Assembly (NCBI GenBank): GCA_007859835.1
Contig: SJPJ01000001.1
Location: forward strand, 471,134 to 535,133
Source: Novipirellula herctigrandis
GTDB taxonomy: Bacteria > Planctomycetota > Planctomycetia > Pirellulales > Pirellulaceae
DNA: 64,000 nt
Reading direction: 5' to 3'
In this document: positions 18,247 to 26,904 of the stretch, in pieces
How positions within the stretch are numbered: position 1 is the first letter of the stretch
Layout: every line of letters starts with the position of its first letter
Notes under the pieces: model-generated
Database searches by the model: none
What the model was told of the DNA's origin: nothing
What the model saw: only the letters and a program-made list of their open reading frames with translations
Translations under genes and position numbers: made by a program

Positions 18247-19389
18247 ATGCTGATTCAATGGATTCTACTGGCGTTAATAGCCGTTACGCCGGTTCGCGTT
18301 TTGGACATCAACGGCGAAAAAACCGAAGGACAATTCGCTGGCGTCAAGGACTCTCAACTGCTTCTGAATGTCGCTGAAGACAACCCGAAATCGATTCCAT
18401 TCAGCGAACTTTCGTCACTCGAACCGATCACGCCGCCCAATGGACAAGGGCCAATGATGCGAGTCACTTTGGGCTCAGGCACCATTATTGCCGCTCAAAC
18501 GGTGGCACTAAAAAACGACAAGGTAACTGTCGAGCCGCGACGGCAAGACACATTGAGCGTTCCTATCGAAGAAGTCCGCTCGATCCGCTTCAATGCAGCC
18601 ATGCCCACCGTCGACCCAACATGGCTAGCCAAGATCGAAGAAGAACGGCGAGGCGACACCTTAGCGATCCGCCGCGAGGGTGATCGACTCGACTTTATCG
18701 AGGGCCTCGTCACAGCCATTTCCGCAGACACCGTCACTATCGAAATGGACGGCGACGCTATCGATGCACCAATCTCCCGTCTTGAAGGGATTATCTTTGG
18801 TGGCAAGCAGACCACCGCTAGTACGACCGACATCCAAATCGTTGATGTCTATGGTTCTCGTTGGTATGCAACCGGTATTGGCACATCGCCTGAATCAGGT
18901 CCCTTAGTGCTGAACCTACATCGCGCCCTAACCCATCGATTGCCGCTTGAGCAGATCGCGTCAATCCGGTGGACCGGAGGCATCTCGATGTTGGCGTCAC
19001 TATCGCCAGCGTCGAAGTCACACACGGAGTACGTTGAAACAAAGATCCCTAAATCGACGTTGGATGCATGGTTCGGCCCCGCCAGCGACGGTGGACAAGA
19101 TTTGATTCTCTATGGAGACTCGACGATCGAATACCGCATCGAAGACGGATTTACCACTTTCGCCTCCGGCGTCCGCCGCGACGAAAGCGTGCACAAGGCA
19201 ACCGAAGCGGTCGTACGAGTGATCGTTGATGAGAAAAAAGTATGGGAAGAAACGTTACGAGATGGCACCGTCCGTGGCTTGCAAATCCCGCTTAGTAATG
19301 GACGACGAATGAGAATCGAAGTGGATTGTGGTAGCGACGGGGATTTGGGTGACACGATTCGTTTCTTGCGACCGAGGTTTTTTCGATGA
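18247..19389 (+). CDS. Secreted protein with C-terminal NPCBM/NEW2-like domain
   Basis: A 380-residue protein; the ATG at 18247 is chosen over a TTG at 18181 because it begins directly with a signal peptide ('MLIQWILLALIAVTPVRVLD'). The first two thirds are short beta-rich repeats ('FAGVKDSQLLLNV', 'LVTAISADTVTIEM', Leu/Glu-rich linkers). The last about 130 residues ('GFTTFASGVRRDESVH', 'VIVDEKKVWEETLRDG', 'MRIEVDCGSDGDLGD') look like the NPCBM/NEW2 carbohydrate-binding module. It overlaps the next gene by ATGA and so is translationally coupled to the HtrA-like protease. I infer that it is a periplasmic or surface partner, perhaps a glycan-binding subunit. Confidence 0.78.
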   Translation: MLIQWILLALIAVTPVRVLDINGEKTEGQFAGVKDSQLLLNVAEDNPKSIPFSELSSLEPITPPNGQGPMMRVTLGSGTIIAAQTVALKNDKVTVEPRRQDTLSVPIEEVRSIRFNAAMPTVDPTWLAKIEEERRGDTLAIRREGDRLDFIEGLVTAISADTVTIEMDGDAIDAPISRLEGIIFGGKQTTASTTDIQIVDVYGSRWYATGIGTSPESGPLVLNLHRALTHRLPLEQIASIRWTGGISMLASLSPASKSHTEYVETKIPKSTLDAWFGPASDGGQDLILYGDSTIEYRIEDGFTTFASGVRRDESVHKATEAVVRVIVDEKKVWEETLRDGTVRGLQIPLSNGRRMRIEVDCGSDGDLGDTIRFLRPRFFR

Positions 19390-21233
19390 GCAGAGAATTT
19401 CCCGTTCGCTGGCTTTGCGCCGCTATCGCTTTGGGGCTGTTTGCAAACAATTGGGTTGCTGCCGATGGCCCGTTGAAACTTGAACCGATCGTGGCAAGCG
19501 TCGAACAAGATCGCATTGCCGCGATTGAACATGCTATGCCGTCAACGGTGATGGTGTTTGTCCCTGGGGGAGCCGGCGGTGGCAGTGGCGTATTGATATC
19601 TCCGGACGGATACGCGCTAACAAATTTCCACGTCAGCAGTCCCGCTGGCAGTTTCATGCGATGTGGCTTGAGTGACGGAAACATTTACGACGCCGTGATC
19701 GTGGGCGTCGACCCGGTTGGCGACTTGGCGTTGATCAAGTTGCTCGGCCGTGATGATTTCCCATACGCCGAATTGGCCGATAGCCGCTTGGCGGCCGCAG
19801 GTGATTGGTGCATGGTGATTGGCAACCCATTTTTATTGGCGTCAAATTTAAAACCAACTGTCACTTGGGGAATCCTCAGTGGCGTCGGTCGCTACCAATA
19901 CCCGTCCGGGACGCTGCTTGAATATGCCGATTGTTTGCAAACCGATGCGTCGATTAATCCAGGCAACTCTGGGGGGCCAATCTACGATGCCCAAGGGCGA
20001 TTGTTAGGAGTCGTTGGCCGAGCCTCGTTTGAAAAACGAGGACGTGTGAATGTTGGTGTTGGGTATGCAATTAGCATTAATCAAGCGAAAAACTTTTTGG
20101 GCTACTTGCACTCCGGCCGCATTGTCGACCATGCGACGTTGGGAGCGACCGTTGCAACAGCACCCGAGGGAGGCGTACGAGTATCCAATATTTTAGAAAC
20201 CAGTGATGCATTCCGCCGAGGACTCACCTATTCCGCGGAGATATTGGAAATTGATGGCAGGATCGTCCACACGGCCAATGACGTGCAAAACATTATCGCC
20301 ACACTGCCGAGTGGTTGGCGAGTGAAGTTGGTTTACCGAAACGAAGGCGAAACGGTCGAAACACTGGTCCGTTTAATGAGTGTCCACCGCCAAGATGAAC
20401 TGCTCGAAAAAATGGCCGGCGCAATGCCACCACCGCCACCGCGTGAGATGAAGGACCCGCAAGACGAGGACGACGAAGATCGCGACAAAGAAGAATCAGA
20501 GGGCGGTGATTCAGTGCCACAACAAGACGCATCTAAGGAAGTACCAAATTCCGTCAAAGCGTTGCACGAAGCACGCCGCGGATTTTCCAATTACCATTTC
20601 AACGAGCTGGCGCAATCCAATTTCATCGATTCACTTCGCCAACAGTTTCCATCGCAAGACTCACCGGGGCCCGTTACATGGACGATCAAAGGAAAAACCG
20701 CTGACGGACAAGACGTTGCGATCCGAGTTTCGGATGAGAGATTATCGATGGTCGCCGGCGCGATTACCGTCGAGCCAGAAACAAACGCCGATTTATACGA
20801 CAACATCGATGATGAAACGATTGCGGGGCTGTTACCGGCACTCGATGCTTGGCGTCGGATGCTCGCTCAGGGGCCAAAGCAGTTCGGTGAAACGAGTTAT
20901 CTTGGCACCATGCCACTTGGTGGTGAGCGACCACTTCGCGATTGCATCATCGCCAATGACGGTGAATTGGAAGTGCGGTTTTTGTCCCACCCGCAAAGCC
21001 ACCTCGTCGAAGCGATCGAAGTTTTTGCCGATCGTGATAGGGACCCCGCCGAACTTTGGCTGATTCGAAGGCCTAACGCGACCGATGCAGGGCCTTCCGC
21101 GATCGATTTGCGATATGGAACAGAATCCCTGTTACGGATCGATATCGATTCCTGGCAAACGAGTGCGGACGAACAACCGACGGAGGAACAACATAGCAAA
21201 CAGGCCGATCTTGAACCGGAGAATGCCGAATGA
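19386..21233 (+). CDS. HtrA/DegP-like serine protease with PDZ and unknown C-terminal domain
   Basis: A 615-residue S1C-type protease with a signal peptide (residues 1 to about 26). The catalytic triad is intact: His in 'ALTNFHVSSP' (about residue 82), Asp in 'VGDLALIKL' (about 113), Ser in 'NPGNSGGPIYD' (about 194). A PDZ domain follows at about 255-335 ('VSNILETSDAFRRGLTYSAE'). Then come a Pro tract and a highly acidic linker (D/E-rich, residues about 345-370) and about 240 residues of no recognised family. It overlaps its neighbours by ATGA on both sides. It is the only catalytically competent member of three consecutive homologues, so it is likely the active unit of a periplasmic quality-control or processing complex. 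Confidence 0.9.
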   Translation: MSREFPVRWLCAAIALGLFANNWVAADGPLKLEPIVASVEQDRIAAIEHAMPSTVMVFVPGGAGGGSGVLISPDGYALTNFHVSSPAGSFMRCGLSDGNIYDAVIVGVDPVGDLALIKLLGRDDFPYAELADSRLAAAGDWCMVIGNPFLLASNLKPTVTWGILSGVGRYQYPSGTLLEYADCLQTDASINPGNSGGPIYDAQGRLLGVVGRASFEKRGRVNVGVGYAISINQAKNFLGYLHSGRIVDHATLGATVATAPEGGVRVSNILETSDAFRRGLTYSAEILEIDGRIVHTANDVQNIIATLPSGWRVKLVYRNEGETVETLVRLMSVHRQDELLEKMAGAMPPPPPREMKDPQDEDDEDRDKEESEGGDSVPQQDASKEVPNSVKALHEARRGFSNYHFNELAQSNFIDSLRQQFPSQDSPGPVTWTIKGKTADGQDVAIRVSDERLSMVAGAITVEPETNADLYDNIDDETIAGLLPALDAWRRMLAQGPKQFGETSYLGTMPLGGERPLRDCIIANDGELEVRFLSHPQSHLVEAIEVFADRDRDPAELWLIRRPNATDAGPSAIDLRYGTESLLRIDIDSWQTSADEQPTEEQHSKQADLEPENAE

Positions 21234-22246
21234 CTCGCCGATCCATCACCGTCTGCTGCGTGATACTGGGTACCCTTTTTGGTGGACTATCGTTTGCAAA
21301 TGCTCAACCCTCGCTTGAATCCGCTGCCGAGCACGCACAGAGCCGAGTTGTAAAGATTTATGGTGCAGGAGGCATATCGGGACTTGAAGCATACCAAAGT
21401 GGTTTTTTGGTCTCGCCCGAGGGGCATGTCGCGACGGCATGGAGTTACGTCTTGGATGTCGACCCAACCGTCGTCCTTGATGATGGCCGTCGCTTTGATG
21501 CCAAAATTGTCGGGTTTGAGCCTTCGCTTGCACTTGCAGTGTTAAAAATAGAAGCGTCAGAGTTGCCGTTTTTTCGCGTCGAAGAAAAGGCCAGTGCCCA
21601 ATGGGGCGACCCGATTTTGGCCGTCAGTAACCTATTCGGCATCGCGACCGGGCGCGAACCGGCGAGCGTCATGCAAGGTTGTATCGCAGCGGTAACGAAA
21701 CTTGATGCACGTCGCGGTACGTTTAAAACGCCCTACCGAGGTTCTGTGCTGATACTGGATCTGATTGCCAACAACCCCGGAGCTGCTGGTGGCGCGGTAG
21801 TCGACGTGAATGGAAATCTTGTCGGGATGTTAGGTAAAGAGCTTCGCGACGCTTCAACGGGCGTTTGGCTCAATTATGCCCTCCCTGCTTCGGCGCTTCG
21901 TACAACCATCGGCGATATTCTCGCTGGCCGAGTGCCACAAGCGGTCAATTCGAACGAGCCAAAGTTGGCCCGTGATAAGGCCCATTCCTTAGTGACCATT
22001 GGGGTTGTAATGGTTCCCGATGTATTGGAGTCGACCCCTGCGTACGTGGACGAAGTGATTGTCGGAAGTCCAGCCGAGCGTGCAAATTTGCGACCAGATG
22101 ACTTGATTTTACTTGTCAATGGACGCCGCATAGACGGCCAACGCTCCCTTCGCGATACGCTTCGTACGATCGACCGACGTGATCAGGTCGAGTTGACGAT
22201 CCAGCGGGATTCCGAAATTTTGCCAGTTTCATTGCGAGTCGAATAA
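21230..22246 (+). CDS. HtrA-like pseudoprotease with PDZ domain
   Basis: A 338-residue protein with a signal peptide (ending near 'SFANAQP'), a trypsin-like fold and a C-terminal PDZ ('VDEVIVGSPAERANLRPDD'). All three catalytic positions are changed: the His region reads 'HVATAWSYVLD', the Asp region 'EPSLALAVLKI' (Ala for Asp), and the Ser region 'NNPGAAGGAVVD' (Ala for Ser). The frame is intact and the fold motifs are kept, so this looks like a maintained non-catalytic protein rather than a decaying gene. It is coupled to the active protease upstream by ATGA overlap; a regulatory or substrate-binding role is inferred. Confidence 0.88.
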   Translation: MTRRSITVCCVILGTLFGGLSFANAQPSLESAAEHAQSRVVKIYGAGGISGLEAYQSGFLVSPEGHVATAWSYVLDVDPTVVLDDGRRFDAKIVGFEPSLALAVLKIEASELPFFRVEEKASAQWGDPILAVSNLFGIATGREPASVMQGCIAAVTKLDARRGTFKTPYRGSVLILDLIANNPGAAGGAVVDVNGNLVGMLGKELRDASTGVWLNYALPASALRTTIGDILAGRVPQAVNSNEPKLARDKAHSLVTIGVVMVPDVLESTPAYVDEVIVGSPAERANLRPDDLILLVNGRRIDGQRSLRDTLRTIDRRDQVELTIQRDSEILPVSLRVE

Positions 22247-22248
22247 CG

Positions 22249-24246
22249 ATGCGATCAACATGCCGCGCCCCCAAACGCACGCTTGGAGTATTTGTGAAAC
22301 GCTGTTTTCTTGTCTGTTTCCTGGCTTTGTTTGCCTCCACACTTGAGCCGATAATAGCATTGGGCCAAGACGTTGCTTTCCGGTCGGCAATGGCCAAAGC
22401 AGTCCGTGCCACAGCGAGTCGAGCATTACCATCGATCGTCGCCATTGAAATCGTTGGTGGATCGGGGATAGCGAACGGGGAAGTGGAACAAGACGCTCCA
22501 ACGAGCGGCGTGATTGTCGATTCAGATGGACATATCATTGCGTCTCGAATCGTGGTTCGACGACCATCGGCGAGTATTTTGGTGGTCTTGGCGGACGGTT
22601 CGCGACATGCGGCCAAAGTGGTTTCGCAAGATTTCCATCGCGACTTGGTGCTACTGAAGATTGAAACCGATAGACCGCTCGCCCCAATCGAGTTGCCTGA
22701 ATCCGTTGACCTAAAAATTGGTCAAACCACAGTAGCGGTTGGCCGGTATGGCAGCGAGGCTTCGCCAATCGTTAGCCATGGTGTTCTTAGTGGACGTGAC
22801 CGACTTGACGGGATTGCCTTGCAAAGTGACGCGCGTGTGTCGCCTTCGTTGTACGGCGGATTGTTACTCGATCTTTATGGCAACCCGCTCGGCGTCTTGA
22901 TTGCTGCGGTTGCCGAAGGTGGTGCTGAGGATGACACTAGTTGGTACGACTCAGGAATCGCGTTCGCAATCCCAACCAATGCAATCCGAAAAAACCTCGA
23001 TCGGATGCGAGCGGGCGAGGCCATTAAGAAGGGACTACTGGGGATCGTCGCGAAATCGAAGGACCCCTATGAGAACAACACGGAAATCGCTGCAATTCGC
23101 CTACGCTCGCCGGCCGAATTGGCGGGTTTAGAGGCGGGCGATCAAGTCATCTCGGTTGCCGACGAAAAGGTTCGTCGGCAACAAGAAATCCGACAAGTCC
23201 TGGGCCGTTTTGACGCTGGCGACACCATCGCCGTACAAGTGGAACGTGACGGAAATCCTATCAGGGTCGAATTGACCCTGACTGAATCGATCCCACCACT
23301 AAACCCACAACGGCTTGGAGTCGTCGTCACTAACCAAAACTCCAAGGAACCGGGCGACGAACCAACCGATGCAAAAGAGGTAGTCGTTAAGCAAATCATC
23401 GAGGGGACTCCCGCAGATGGAAAACTCGAGATTGGTGATGTGCTGCTCAAACTTGGCCAAGTGGAATTGGACGAAGTCAATTCGTTACGCCGACAAATGA
23501 TTTCAGCTGAGCCCGGAACATCGCTTGACATCCAAATTCGGCGTGATGGCGAAGAATCGGTCGTTGATGTTACGCCCGCTTCGGTAGCGGATAGCGAGAT
23601 AGCAGAACTGCCAACTGAATTTGCCAACAAAGATGCTGCATGGACGATTGAAGAATTGCGGCTTCCCGATGCTGCGAATGCTGCCGGTGTGCTGGTTCCG
23701 TCGGACGAAGACGATCGTAGCCGATTGGGATTGTTGGTTCTGGTGCTCAATCCTGGCAAAGGCGCACCGAAGGACGTCTTGGTGAAATGGAAGGAAGCAG
23801 CCGGTCGTGCAGGCGTCGTCGTTTGTGCGGTCGCGCCCGAATCAAACGAGCGATGGCAACCGAAAGAAATTGACACCGTCGCTCGTTTCGTCGCTTCAAT
23901 TGAGAAGACGCAACCGATTGCCTCGTCGGCCGTGGCGATTGCCGCTTCAGGCGCCTTGACGGGGTCCAAAGCTGGTGCCGCTGATTCGATGGCGCTGGCG
24001 GTAGCGATGTCGGCAAGCCGAACGTTCAGCGGCGTAGCGATCTCGGCCGAAACACGCCCGCCGGCAGTTCGGTTGCGAGAAAACGACGCCGAGTCGTCGC
24101 TGCAACTACTTTTGCCGATCGGCCGCAACGACGATCTTCCTACATGGGTACCGACTTTGACCAAATCGGGCTATCCCGTTCAAAGAGGTGGCGAGGTTGA
24201 ACACGGCAAATTGCTCCGTTGGGTTCGTTTGTTACAAGCGATCTAG
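22249..24246 (+). CDS. HtrA-like pseudoprotease with two PDZ domains and a hydrolase-like C-terminal domain
   Basis: A 665-residue protein starting 2 bases after the previous stop. Signal peptide at residues 1 to about 38. The trypsin-like domain lacks the catalytic His ('HIIASRIVVRRPS') and Ser ('VSPSLYGGLLLD'), while the Asp region 'HRDLVLLKIE' is kept. Two PDZ domains follow (about 265-355 and 355-445, 'IRLRSPAELAGLEAGDQ' and 'QIIEGTPADGKLEIGD'). The last about 180 residues resemble a degenerate alpha/beta-hydrolase fold ('LLVLVLNPGKGAPKD', 'VAPESNERWQPKEIDTV', 'AVAIAASGALTGSKAG'): this is the part I am least sure of. It is likely a scaffold subunit acting with the two preceding proteins. 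Confidence 0.85.
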   Translation: MRSTCRAPKRTLGVFVKRCFLVCFLALFASTLEPIIALGQDVAFRSAMAKAVRATASRALPSIVAIEIVGGSGIANGEVEQDAPTSGVIVDSDGHIIASRIVVRRPSASILVVLADGSRHAAKVVSQDFHRDLVLLKIETDRPLAPIELPESVDLKIGQTTVAVGRYGSEASPIVSHGVLSGRDRLDGIALQSDARVSPSLYGGLLLDLYGNPLGVLIAAVAEGGAEDDTSWYDSGIAFAIPTNAIRKNLDRMRAGEAIKKGLLGIVAKSKDPYENNTEIAAIRLRSPAELAGLEAGDQVISVADEKVRRQQEIRQVLGRFDAGDTIAVQVERDGNPIRVELTLTESIPPLNPQRLGVVVTNQNSKEPGDEPTDAKEVVVKQIIEGTPADGKLEIGDVLLKLGQVELDEVNSLRRQMISAEPGTSLDIQIRRDGEESVVDVTPASVADSEIAELPTEFANKDAAWTIEELRLPDAANAAGVLVPSDEDDRSRLGLLVLVLNPGKGAPKDVLVKWKEAAGRAGVVVCAVAPESNERWQPKEIDTVARFVASIEKTQPIASSAVAIAASGALTGSKAGAADSMALAVAMSASRTFSGVAISAETRPPAVRLRENDAESSLQLLLPIGRNDDLPTWVPTLTKSGYPVQRGGEVEHGKLLRWVRLLQAI

Positions 24247-24257
24247 CGTTGCCCTTT

Positions 24258-24300
24258 TGCAATGCTGCAATGCAATCCCTTGCAATATTGCAAGCTTGCA
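24258..24300. promoter_or_regulatory. Cluster of TTGCAA palindromes
   Basis: Within 43 bases there are five TGCAA words, including the perfect palindrome TTGCAATATTGCAA (24280-24293) and the overlapping palindrome TGCAAGCTTGCA (24289-24300). The cluster sits just after the pseudoprotease stop codon and about 110-155 bases before the start site expected for the sigma-54-like promoter at 24386. That is the usual distance for an upstream activator site; the binding protein is unknown. Confidence 0.55.
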
Positions 24301-24385
24301 TTACAGCTCTCGTTCGCCATCCTTCTCGCAATAAACCTTGGAAGCGTAACGCTTTACAGCGTAATCCGAAACGCCATTCGTGGTT

Positions 24386-24400
24386 TGGCACTCTATCTGC
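24386..24400 (+). promoter_or_regulatory. Sigma-54-type promoter candidate (-24/-12)
   Basis: TGGCACTCTATCTGC matches the TGGCAC-N5-TTGC pattern with the required GG-N10-GC spacing and one change in the -12 element. It lies 42 bases before the ATG of the NifX-like gene; the TSS would be near 24412. No sigma-54 or enhancer-binding protein gene is in the window. Confidence 0.55.
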
Positions 24401-24441
24401 TTGTGCTTAGTGTCAAACAGATAGCATAGAAGGCGTTTTGG

Positions 24442-24756
24442 ATGAAAGTGGCAATACCAACCTTCGGAGCGCGAGTCTCGCCCCGGTTTGATTACGCGGA
24501 AACCTTCTTGGTTCTCGCCATGGAGGAGCAAGAAATTGTAGAGCGTTGTCTACATGATGCTTCGCTTCGCAGTGCGCGGGATCGAGTGCGGTGGCTGATC
24601 GCAATGGACATCGATTGTGTGGTTTGCGGCGGAATCGATAACGCGTCGGCCGACGCGTTGGCGTCCGCGGGCGTTTGCCTTTACTCATGGCTAGCGGGCG
24701 ACATTGAAACAATTTTGGCGTCTTTAATGATGGGTGAGCTGCATCAAGTGAATTGA
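24442..24756 (+). CDS. NifX/NifB-family Mo-Fe cluster-binding protein
   Basis: A 104-residue single-domain protein of the dinitrogenase iron-molybdenum cofactor (DUF-type NifX/NifY/NafY/VnfX) family. 'MKVAIPTFGARVSPRFDYA' is the typical start and 'IDCVVCGGIDNASADALASAGV' the central motif, with Cys in 'CVVCGG'. These proteins carry Fe-S or Fe-Mo clusters or precursors; family members occur widely in non-diazotrophs. No nif genes are nearby, so nitrogen fixation is not implied. An MBL-fold protein, a common neighbour of this family, lies two genes downstream. A sigma-54-like promoter precedes it. Confidence 0.9.
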   Translation: MKVAIPTFGARVSPRFDYAETFLVLAMEEQEIVERCLHDASLRSARDRVRWLIAMDIDCVVCGGIDNASADALASAGVCLYSWLAGDIETILASLMMGELHQVN

Positions 24757-24987
24757 CAAAACGGACTTTTTTCGCCACCCCAACAAGTGTTTGGCAGTGT
24801 TTGCCGCGTGGGTGTAGCGTCGACGGGTTGTTAGGGCACTCCGTCGGCGCTGGCACCTTTTATCTTTATCGCCATTCGCCCTGCGAGATTTCTACGGTCA
24901 AGTTACGTTCTTGAACAGACCGCAAAATCTTTTGCCTAAAGCGTAGTGGTATTCTTTCTCCGATTCCATTCCAACTTCTTTTTTGTC

Positions 24988-25518
24988 ATGATTACCACCT
25001 CAACAACGGATCAGATGTGTTACGAAGAAGTCCGTCAATCCGAGCATCCGACATGTTTCGTGTGTGGTAACGGATTACATGATGGTTTGGGGGTTCGGTT
25101 TCGCGTCCGCGAGAGTGGTGCCGTCGAAGGGACGTTGGAGTGCCATCGCTATTTTGAAGGTTATCCCGAAGTGATGCATGGTGGGGTGATCTGCATGCTG
25201 CTCGACGCTGGGATGACAAATTGTCTGTTCAGCAGTGGCATTGTGGCTGTGACGGGCGACATGAATATTCGTTTCCTTAAACCCATCGAGACGCACGGCA
25301 TGCTGACCGTGCGGGCTGGGATCGAAACTTCGCAAGACCCACTTTACAAGGTCTCGTCCGAAATCCTACAAGATGGCATCGTCAAAGCGAAGGGATCAGC
25401 ACGGTTCGTCAAAAGAAGCGTAGCAAACCAATTAGTCAAACCTCGAGCCAATGGGCGTCTCCCCAATGGGCGTCTACTCAATGGGCCTCGAGCAAATGGG
25501 CAACTAGGTGAACGATGA
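24988..25518 (+). CDS. PaaI-family hotdog thioesterase
   Basis: A 176-residue hotdog-fold acyl-CoA thioesterase. The ATG at 24988 is preferred to a GTG at 24946. The N-terminal motif is 'CFVCGNGLHDGLGVRFR', and the catalytic region is 'MHGGVICMLLDAGMTNCLF' (HGG-x-...-D). The substrate is probably a medium- or aromatic acyl-CoA. The C-terminal 25 residues are low-complexity (ANGRLPNGRLLNG...), encoded by a 15-base array, and are not part of the fold. It overlaps the MBL gene by ATGA. Confidence 0.85.
   Translation: MITTSTTDQMCYEEVRQSEHPTCFVCGNGLHDGLGVRFRVRESGAVEGTLECHRYFEGYPEVMHGGVICMLLDAGMTNCLFSSGIVAVTGDMNIRFLKPIETHGMLTVRAGIETSQDPLYKVSSEILQDGIVKAKGSARFVKRSVANQLVKPRANGRLPNGRLLNGPRANGQLGER
25450..25509. 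repeat. 15-base imperfect tandem repeat at the thioesterase 3' end
   Basis: AATGGGC recurs at 25450, 25465, 25480 and 25495, with 8 variable bases between. It is in frame and forms the C-terminal tail of the thioesterase; an upstream CCTCGAGCC also recurs before the last copy. Confidence 0.9.
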
Positions 25519-26399
25519 AAATCAAGCTGACTGTCATTGTTGAAAACACTGCTCGGGGCGTTAGCTTGCTGGGCGAACACGGATTGGCGGTATGGATCGA
25601 TTATGGTGAAAAACACGTTCTATTTGATACCGGACAGGGAAAAGTTCTAGCGAGTAACGCGCGTAAACTCGGCTTGCCATTGTCGAAGACAGACGCGGTG
25701 GTTCTCAGCCACGGTCACTATGACCATACCGGTGGTTTGGCGGATGTGATTGAACAAAATACAAGCCTTCAACTGTTCGCACACCCACAATCGTTTCATC
25801 AAAAGTTTAGTCAAAAAGGTAACAGTTCGGCCCGCGATGTCGGAATTCCCAAAGAGGGGACATTGGCGTTAAACCGATTGCGAAGACCCTACGTAGCGAC
25901 TGCACAACCGACACGAGTTTATGGTGGGTTGATGGTGACCGGTACCGTTCCGAAAGTCACCGATTTTGAGAATGAAGCAGAGTCATTCTATCTGGACAAA
26001 GATTGCCAATGTCGTGATCCGTTGGTGGACGACCAATCGATGTTCTTTGACACAACCGAGGGGGTTGTTGTTCTGCTCGGATGCGCACATGCAGGCGTGA
26101 TCAATACGCTGCGCTACATCCAAAAGCTAACCGAACATCGGCCCATCGCAGCTGTGTTTGGCGGGATGCACTTGATTAACGCGAGCAAGCAAAGGATCGA
26201 AGCGACCGTCAAGGCATTGCAATCGCTTCAACCAAAAATCGTTGGTCCCGCTCACTGTACCGGCGACGCAGCAACGGGAGCAATTTGGTGCGCGATGCCT
26301 GATCAATGCGTTGGCTATCACGTTGGATCAAAATTCGAATTTGAAGAGTTCGCTAAAACCAATTTATCGGCTCCCATTTCTGAACAAGGCCATCAATAG
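25515..26399 (+). CDS. MBL-fold metallohydrolase
   Basis: A 294-residue metallo-beta-lactamase-fold protein of the type annotated as dihydropterin ribofuranosylaminobenzene phosphate synthase-like. The metal motif is 'VLSHGHYDHTGGL' (HXHXDH), a further His is in 'LLGCAHAGVINTL' and another in 'VFGGMHLINAS', with 'GPAHCTGDAA' near the C-terminus. No signal peptide. It overlaps the thioesterase by ATGA. This family is often found beside NifX-like cluster-binding proteins, as here; the reaction is not known. Confidence 0.88.
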   Translation: MKIKLTVIVENTARGVSLLGEHGLAVWIDYGEKHVLFDTGQGKVLASNARKLGLPLSKTDAVVLSHGHYDHTGGLADVIEQNTSLQLFAHPQSFHQKFSQKGNSSARDVGIPKEGTLALNRLRRPYVATAQPTRVYGGLMVTGTVPKVTDFENEAESFYLDKDCQCRDPLVDDQSMFFDTTEGVVVLLGCAHAGVINTLRYIQKLTEHRPIAAVFGGMHLINASKQRIEATVKALQSLQPKIVGPAHCTGDAATGAIWCAMPDQCVGYHVGSKFEFEEFAKTNLSAPISEQGHQ

Positions 26400-26474
26400 C
26401 GATCTGCGACTTTAAACAACATGTCGCCATGGTTGGCGTTGAGGACGCTTCGGCATCAACTCGCACGTGCTTTT

Positions 26475-26491
26475 GGAGTCCGGTTGACTCC
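26475..26491 (+). terminator. Small hairpin after the MBL-fold gene
   Basis: 6-bp stem GGAGTC / GACTCC with loop CGGTT, followed by GTGCTTTTCGTTTT. A weak terminator candidate for the 24442-26399 operon. Confidence 0.35.
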
Positions 26492-26705
26492 GTGCTTTTC
26501 GTTTTGGCCACCTAACGCACGCTCGGACGCCAAACCCGCTGGTTCGCAGCGTCAACAGATGTGCTATCGATTCTTGCGCAGCACAAGAGCCAGCTTCCGC
26601 CGGGATGTCATCATTCGCTGTTGCACCGTCTTGTGGAATGACGCGAATACTCTCGCCGATCAACGAAAGCCAGATGCATGGCGGGCGATCGTCTATACTG
26701 CTTAT

Positions 26706-26771
26706 CGATAGCGGCCAGTCACGATAGCGGCCAGTCAGCAGGCGGCCAGTCAGGAGGCGGCCAGTCAGGAG
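26706..26771. repeat. 15/16-base tandem repeat, intergenic
   Basis: GCGGCCAGTC recurs at 26711, 26727, 26742 and 26757 with short variable spacers (one 16-base, then 15-base periods). It is noncoding, upstream of the dehydrogenase/cytochrome gene. Confidence 0.9.
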
Positions 26772-26904
26772 GAGATAGCTGGCGATTGTTAAACGTCGCT
26801 GCTTGGCGTTTCATGGCCTCATCGCAAACCGTAGAAAATGTCCGGTCGACTCGCCTTCGACCATCGATTCAGGGTTAGACGATTCAACATCCGCGAAGGT
26901 ACTT

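Larger units (their letters stand above)
26400..26904. other. Gene-poor stretch with a tandem repeat and small hairpin
   Basis: No convincing gene: frames on both strands are short and lack motifs. It contains a small hairpin (GGAGTC-CGGTT-GACTCC, 26475-26491) about 75 bases after the MBL stop, which could mark its transcript end, and a 15-base array at 26706-26771. The promoter of the dehydrogenase/cytochrome gene must lie here. Confidence 0.55.

Noticed and set aside
21230..24246. Decaying protease pseudogenes
   Set aside because: Frames are uninterrupted over more than 1000 residues, with signal peptides, PDZ domains and coupled starts; only catalytic positions are changed.
24442..24756. 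Evidence for nitrogen fixation
   Set aside because: The NifX-like domain occurs widely outside nif clusters, and no nifH/D/K/B is present.
26421..26711. Plus-strand 96-residue and opposing 83-residue frames
   Set aside because: Both strands are open over the same bases, with no signal, motif or ribosome-binding site.
26706..26771. Insertion-sequence end or attachment site
   Set aside because: No transposase or integrase, no target duplication; simple tandem units only.
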